Assembly (NCBI GenBank): GCA_030598645.1
Contig: JAUVPN010000119.1
Location: 1-7,864, forward strand
Reading direction: 5' to 3'
Origin: Hyphomicrobium sp.
GTDB taxonomy: Bacteria; Pseudomonadota; Alphaproteobacteria; Rhizobiales; Hyphomicrobiaceae
Length of the DNA stretch: 7,864 nt
Positions 6,527 through 7,864 of the stretch are shown one piece after another; positions within the stretch are counted from its first letter, which is position 1; every line of letters begins with the position of its first letter. The notes under the pieces are model-generated. The model was given only the letters and a program-made list of their open reading frames with translations, did no database searches and had not been told where the DNA came from. A program made the translations under genes and the position numbers.

Positions 6527-7705
6527 ATGCAGTTTCGAATGCTCAACAACGGCAAGCGCATGATGATGATGATCCGCGGCGCCCTAGCGGCTGCCTGCCT
6601 TCTGGGACTCTACAACCAGGTGACGGCTGACGAGACAGCCGCGAATTCGACGACTTCAACACAGGAGAAAGCGACGACCAAGTCGCGCCCCAGCGTCGTC
6701 GTCACCATAGTTACCACCCGCGACGTATCACGGCGTCAGATCTATGTTGGCCGTGTCCAAGCCATCAATACGGTTCAGCTTACAGCGCGCGTTGAGGGTT
6801 TTCTTGAACAACGCGACTTCACGGAGGGCAGCTACGTCAAGAAGGAGCAGGTGCTGTTTCTCATTGAGCAAGCTTCCTACAAGGCAGCCGTCGAGCAGGG
6901 CGAGGCGGACGTGGAAGGAAATCAAGCCCAGCTGAAGAATGATCAGATCGAGTATGAGCGCAATAAGAAGCTGGCAGAAACCAACGACGTGACGCAGGCC
7001 ACGCTCGACTCCTCAATCGCCACCCGCGATTCCGCCAAAGCGAACGTGAAGAAGGCAAATGCGGCACTGGCCACGTCGAAGCTCAATCTCAGCTACACCG
7101 AAGTTAGAAGCCCCATCGACGGGCGCATCAGCGCGGCAAACGTGGATGTTGGCAATCTTGTGGGCCCGAGCGCCGGGACGCTGGCGACCGTTGTCAGCAT
7201 GGATCCCATCTACGTCGTCTTCTATGTGGCCGAAAGAGATCTCATCGAGGCGCGCAAGGCCGGGCTAGTGAAGGGAGCAAAGGTCGCCCTCACCCCCTAT
7301 CTGCAACTGGCCGACGGCAGTACCTACACGCACCCTGGCAAGCTCGATTATCTCGGCATTCAGGTTGAGCAGACGACTGATACGATCGAGGTACGCGCCG
7401 TCTTCCCCAACCCTGATCATGTTCTCATCCCGGGCCAGTTCGTGAACGTGACGGTGAAGACAGACAAGAAGAAGACAGCACTCGTGGTGCCGCAAGTCGC
7501 GCTTCAACAGGACCAGAGCGGCTATTTCGTTCTTGTGGTCGACAAGAACGATAAGGTCGTGAAGCGGGCCGTGAAGCTCGGCCAGCAGGTAGATAGCGAC
7601 TGGGTGGTCACGGAAGGATTGACCAAGGGCGAGCGCGTCATCGTTAGCGGGGTTCAGAAGGTCACTCCCGGTTTGCTCGTCAATGCCGTCGATCAGAAGG
7701 CCTAA
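6527..7705 (+). CDS. RND efflux periplasmic adaptor subunit (membrane fusion protein, AcrA/MexA type)
   Basis: Adaptors of this type link an inner-membrane RND pump to an outer-membrane channel. Of 392 residues, about 12-34 form a Sec signal (four Met, IRGALAAACLLGLYN, probable cut after VTA). The first lipoyl half follows with VEGFLEQRDFTEGSYVKKEQVLFLIE (89-114). An alpha-helical hairpin occupies about 115-190, and the second lipoyl half carries RSPIDGRI (194-201). The beta-barrel contains MDPIYVVFYVAERDL (225-239) and LIPGQFVNV (300-308). The membrane-proximal domain ends at TAA 7703-7705. The cysteine at residue 24 follows AAA rather than LAG and is followed by more hydrophobic residues, so a lipoprotein is less likely than a cleaved soluble protein. 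The start is uncertain: ATG 6527 has no good binding site, and ATG 6560 onward gives a more usual signal peptide. It is followed three bases later by the pump gene, so the two form an operon. Confidence 0.94.
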   Translation: MQFRMLNNGKRMMMMIRGALAAACLLGLYNQVTADETAANSTTSTQEKATTKSRPSVVVTIVTTRDVSRRQIYVGRVQAINTVQLTARVEGFLEQRDFTEGSYVKKEQVLFLIEQASYKAAVEQGEADVEGNQAQLKNDQIEYERNKKLAETNDVTQATLDSSIATRDSAKANVKKANAALATSKLNLSYTEVRSPIDGRISAANVDVGNLVGPSAGTLATVVSMDPIYVVFYVAERDLIEARKAGLVKGAKVALTPYLQLADGSTYTHPGKLDYLGIQVEQTTDTIEVRAVFPNPDHVLIPGQFVNVTVKTDKKKTALVVPQVALQQDQSGYFVLVVDKNDKVVKRAVKLGQQVDSDWVVTEGLTKGERVIVSGVQKVTPGLLVNAVDQKA

Positions 7706-7708
7706 GCG

Positions 7709-7864
7709 GTGCTGAGCGAATTCTTCATTGACCGGCCCAAGTTCGCGTTCGTTATTTCGATCGTCATAACGATGGTGGGCGGGCTCGGAATCTACTTTAT
7801 TCCCGTGGCCGAATATCCCGACATCGCGCCGCCCCAGGTGGTCGTAACCGCCCAGTATCCCGGC
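7709..7864 (+). CDS. RND efflux pump, HAE1 type, N-terminal part (partial)
   Basis: GTG 7709 starts three bases after the adaptor's TAA, with AGAAGG about 10 bases upstream, and the frame is open for 52 codons to the window edge. The peptide begins LSEFFIDRPKFAFVISIV and continues into GLGIYFIPVAEYPDIAPPQVVV. It holds the FxxRP entry motif, the first transmembrane helix (about residues 12-32) and the conserved YPDIAPP at the start of the periplasmic porter domain. This is the hallmark N-terminus of AcrB/MexB-like proton-driven drug efflux transporters, normally about 1,030-1,060 residues. The adaptor upstream is its partner. The substrate range cannot be told from the visible part. Confidence 0.95.
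   Translation, partial: MLSEFFIDRPKFAFVISIVITMVGGLGIYFIPVAEYPDIAPPQVVVTAQYPG

Noticed and set aside
6311..6541. AGTTTCGAA occurring in opposite orientations at 6313-6321 and 6531-6539, as possible operators of the efflux operon
   Set aside because: The match is only nine bases around the common TTCGAA palindrome, and one copy lies inside the adaptor reading frame. It is not strong enough without conservation data.

Overview
This is a high-GC window with GlxA-type, DUF2270 and HAE1-RND genes. It reads like an alphaproteobacterial chromosome, probably Hyphomicrobiales (Rhizobiales). That placement comes from protein families, codon use and recollection of similar gene sets; no database search was made. 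No tRNA, rRNA, CRISPR array, transposase or integrase was seen.

Layout. Bases 3-98 (+) are the last 31 codons of a membrane protein, probably a transporter. A non-coding stretch follows, then a small, lysine-rich, unrecognised protein (407-592, +) with an excellent ribosome binding site. Bases 593-830 hold inverted repeats but no convincing gene. Bases 831-3635 are a block of three damaged genes: a GlxA-family regulator (-), a divergent OsmC-family protein (+) and an RssA-like patatin lipase (+). Bases 3698-5407 (-) encode an intact exported arylsulfatase, and 5561-6247 (-) an intact DUF2270 membrane protein. At the right edge an RND efflux operon starts: a periplasmic adaptor (6527-7705, +) and, three bases later, the first 52 codons of a HAE1-type inner-membrane pump (7709 to the window end).

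The most noteworthy signal is the cluster of inactivating lesions in 831-3635. The GlxA-type gene has a short frameshifting deletion near its start and two in-frame TAA codons inside its DNA-binding domain. The OsmC gene has lost frame about ten codons after its best start. The patatin gene has an in-frame TAA where relatives have Glu. Both neighbouring blocks are intact, so this is either a locally decaying gene cluster or a local patch of sequence error. Because the three TAA codons replace different residues, and TAA is also the true stop of several genes here, stop-codon reassignment is not a good explanation.

How the genes could work together. The divergent GlxA/OsmC pair looks like a regulator and its target, with several inverted repeats between them. 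If the regulator lost its DNA-binding domain, decay of its target would be expected. The sulfatase leader carries two perfect odd-length palindromes that look like operators. The adaptor and pump form a standard tripartite efflux operon whose outer-membrane channel gene, if linked, lies beyond the window. I see no clearly new multi-gene system.
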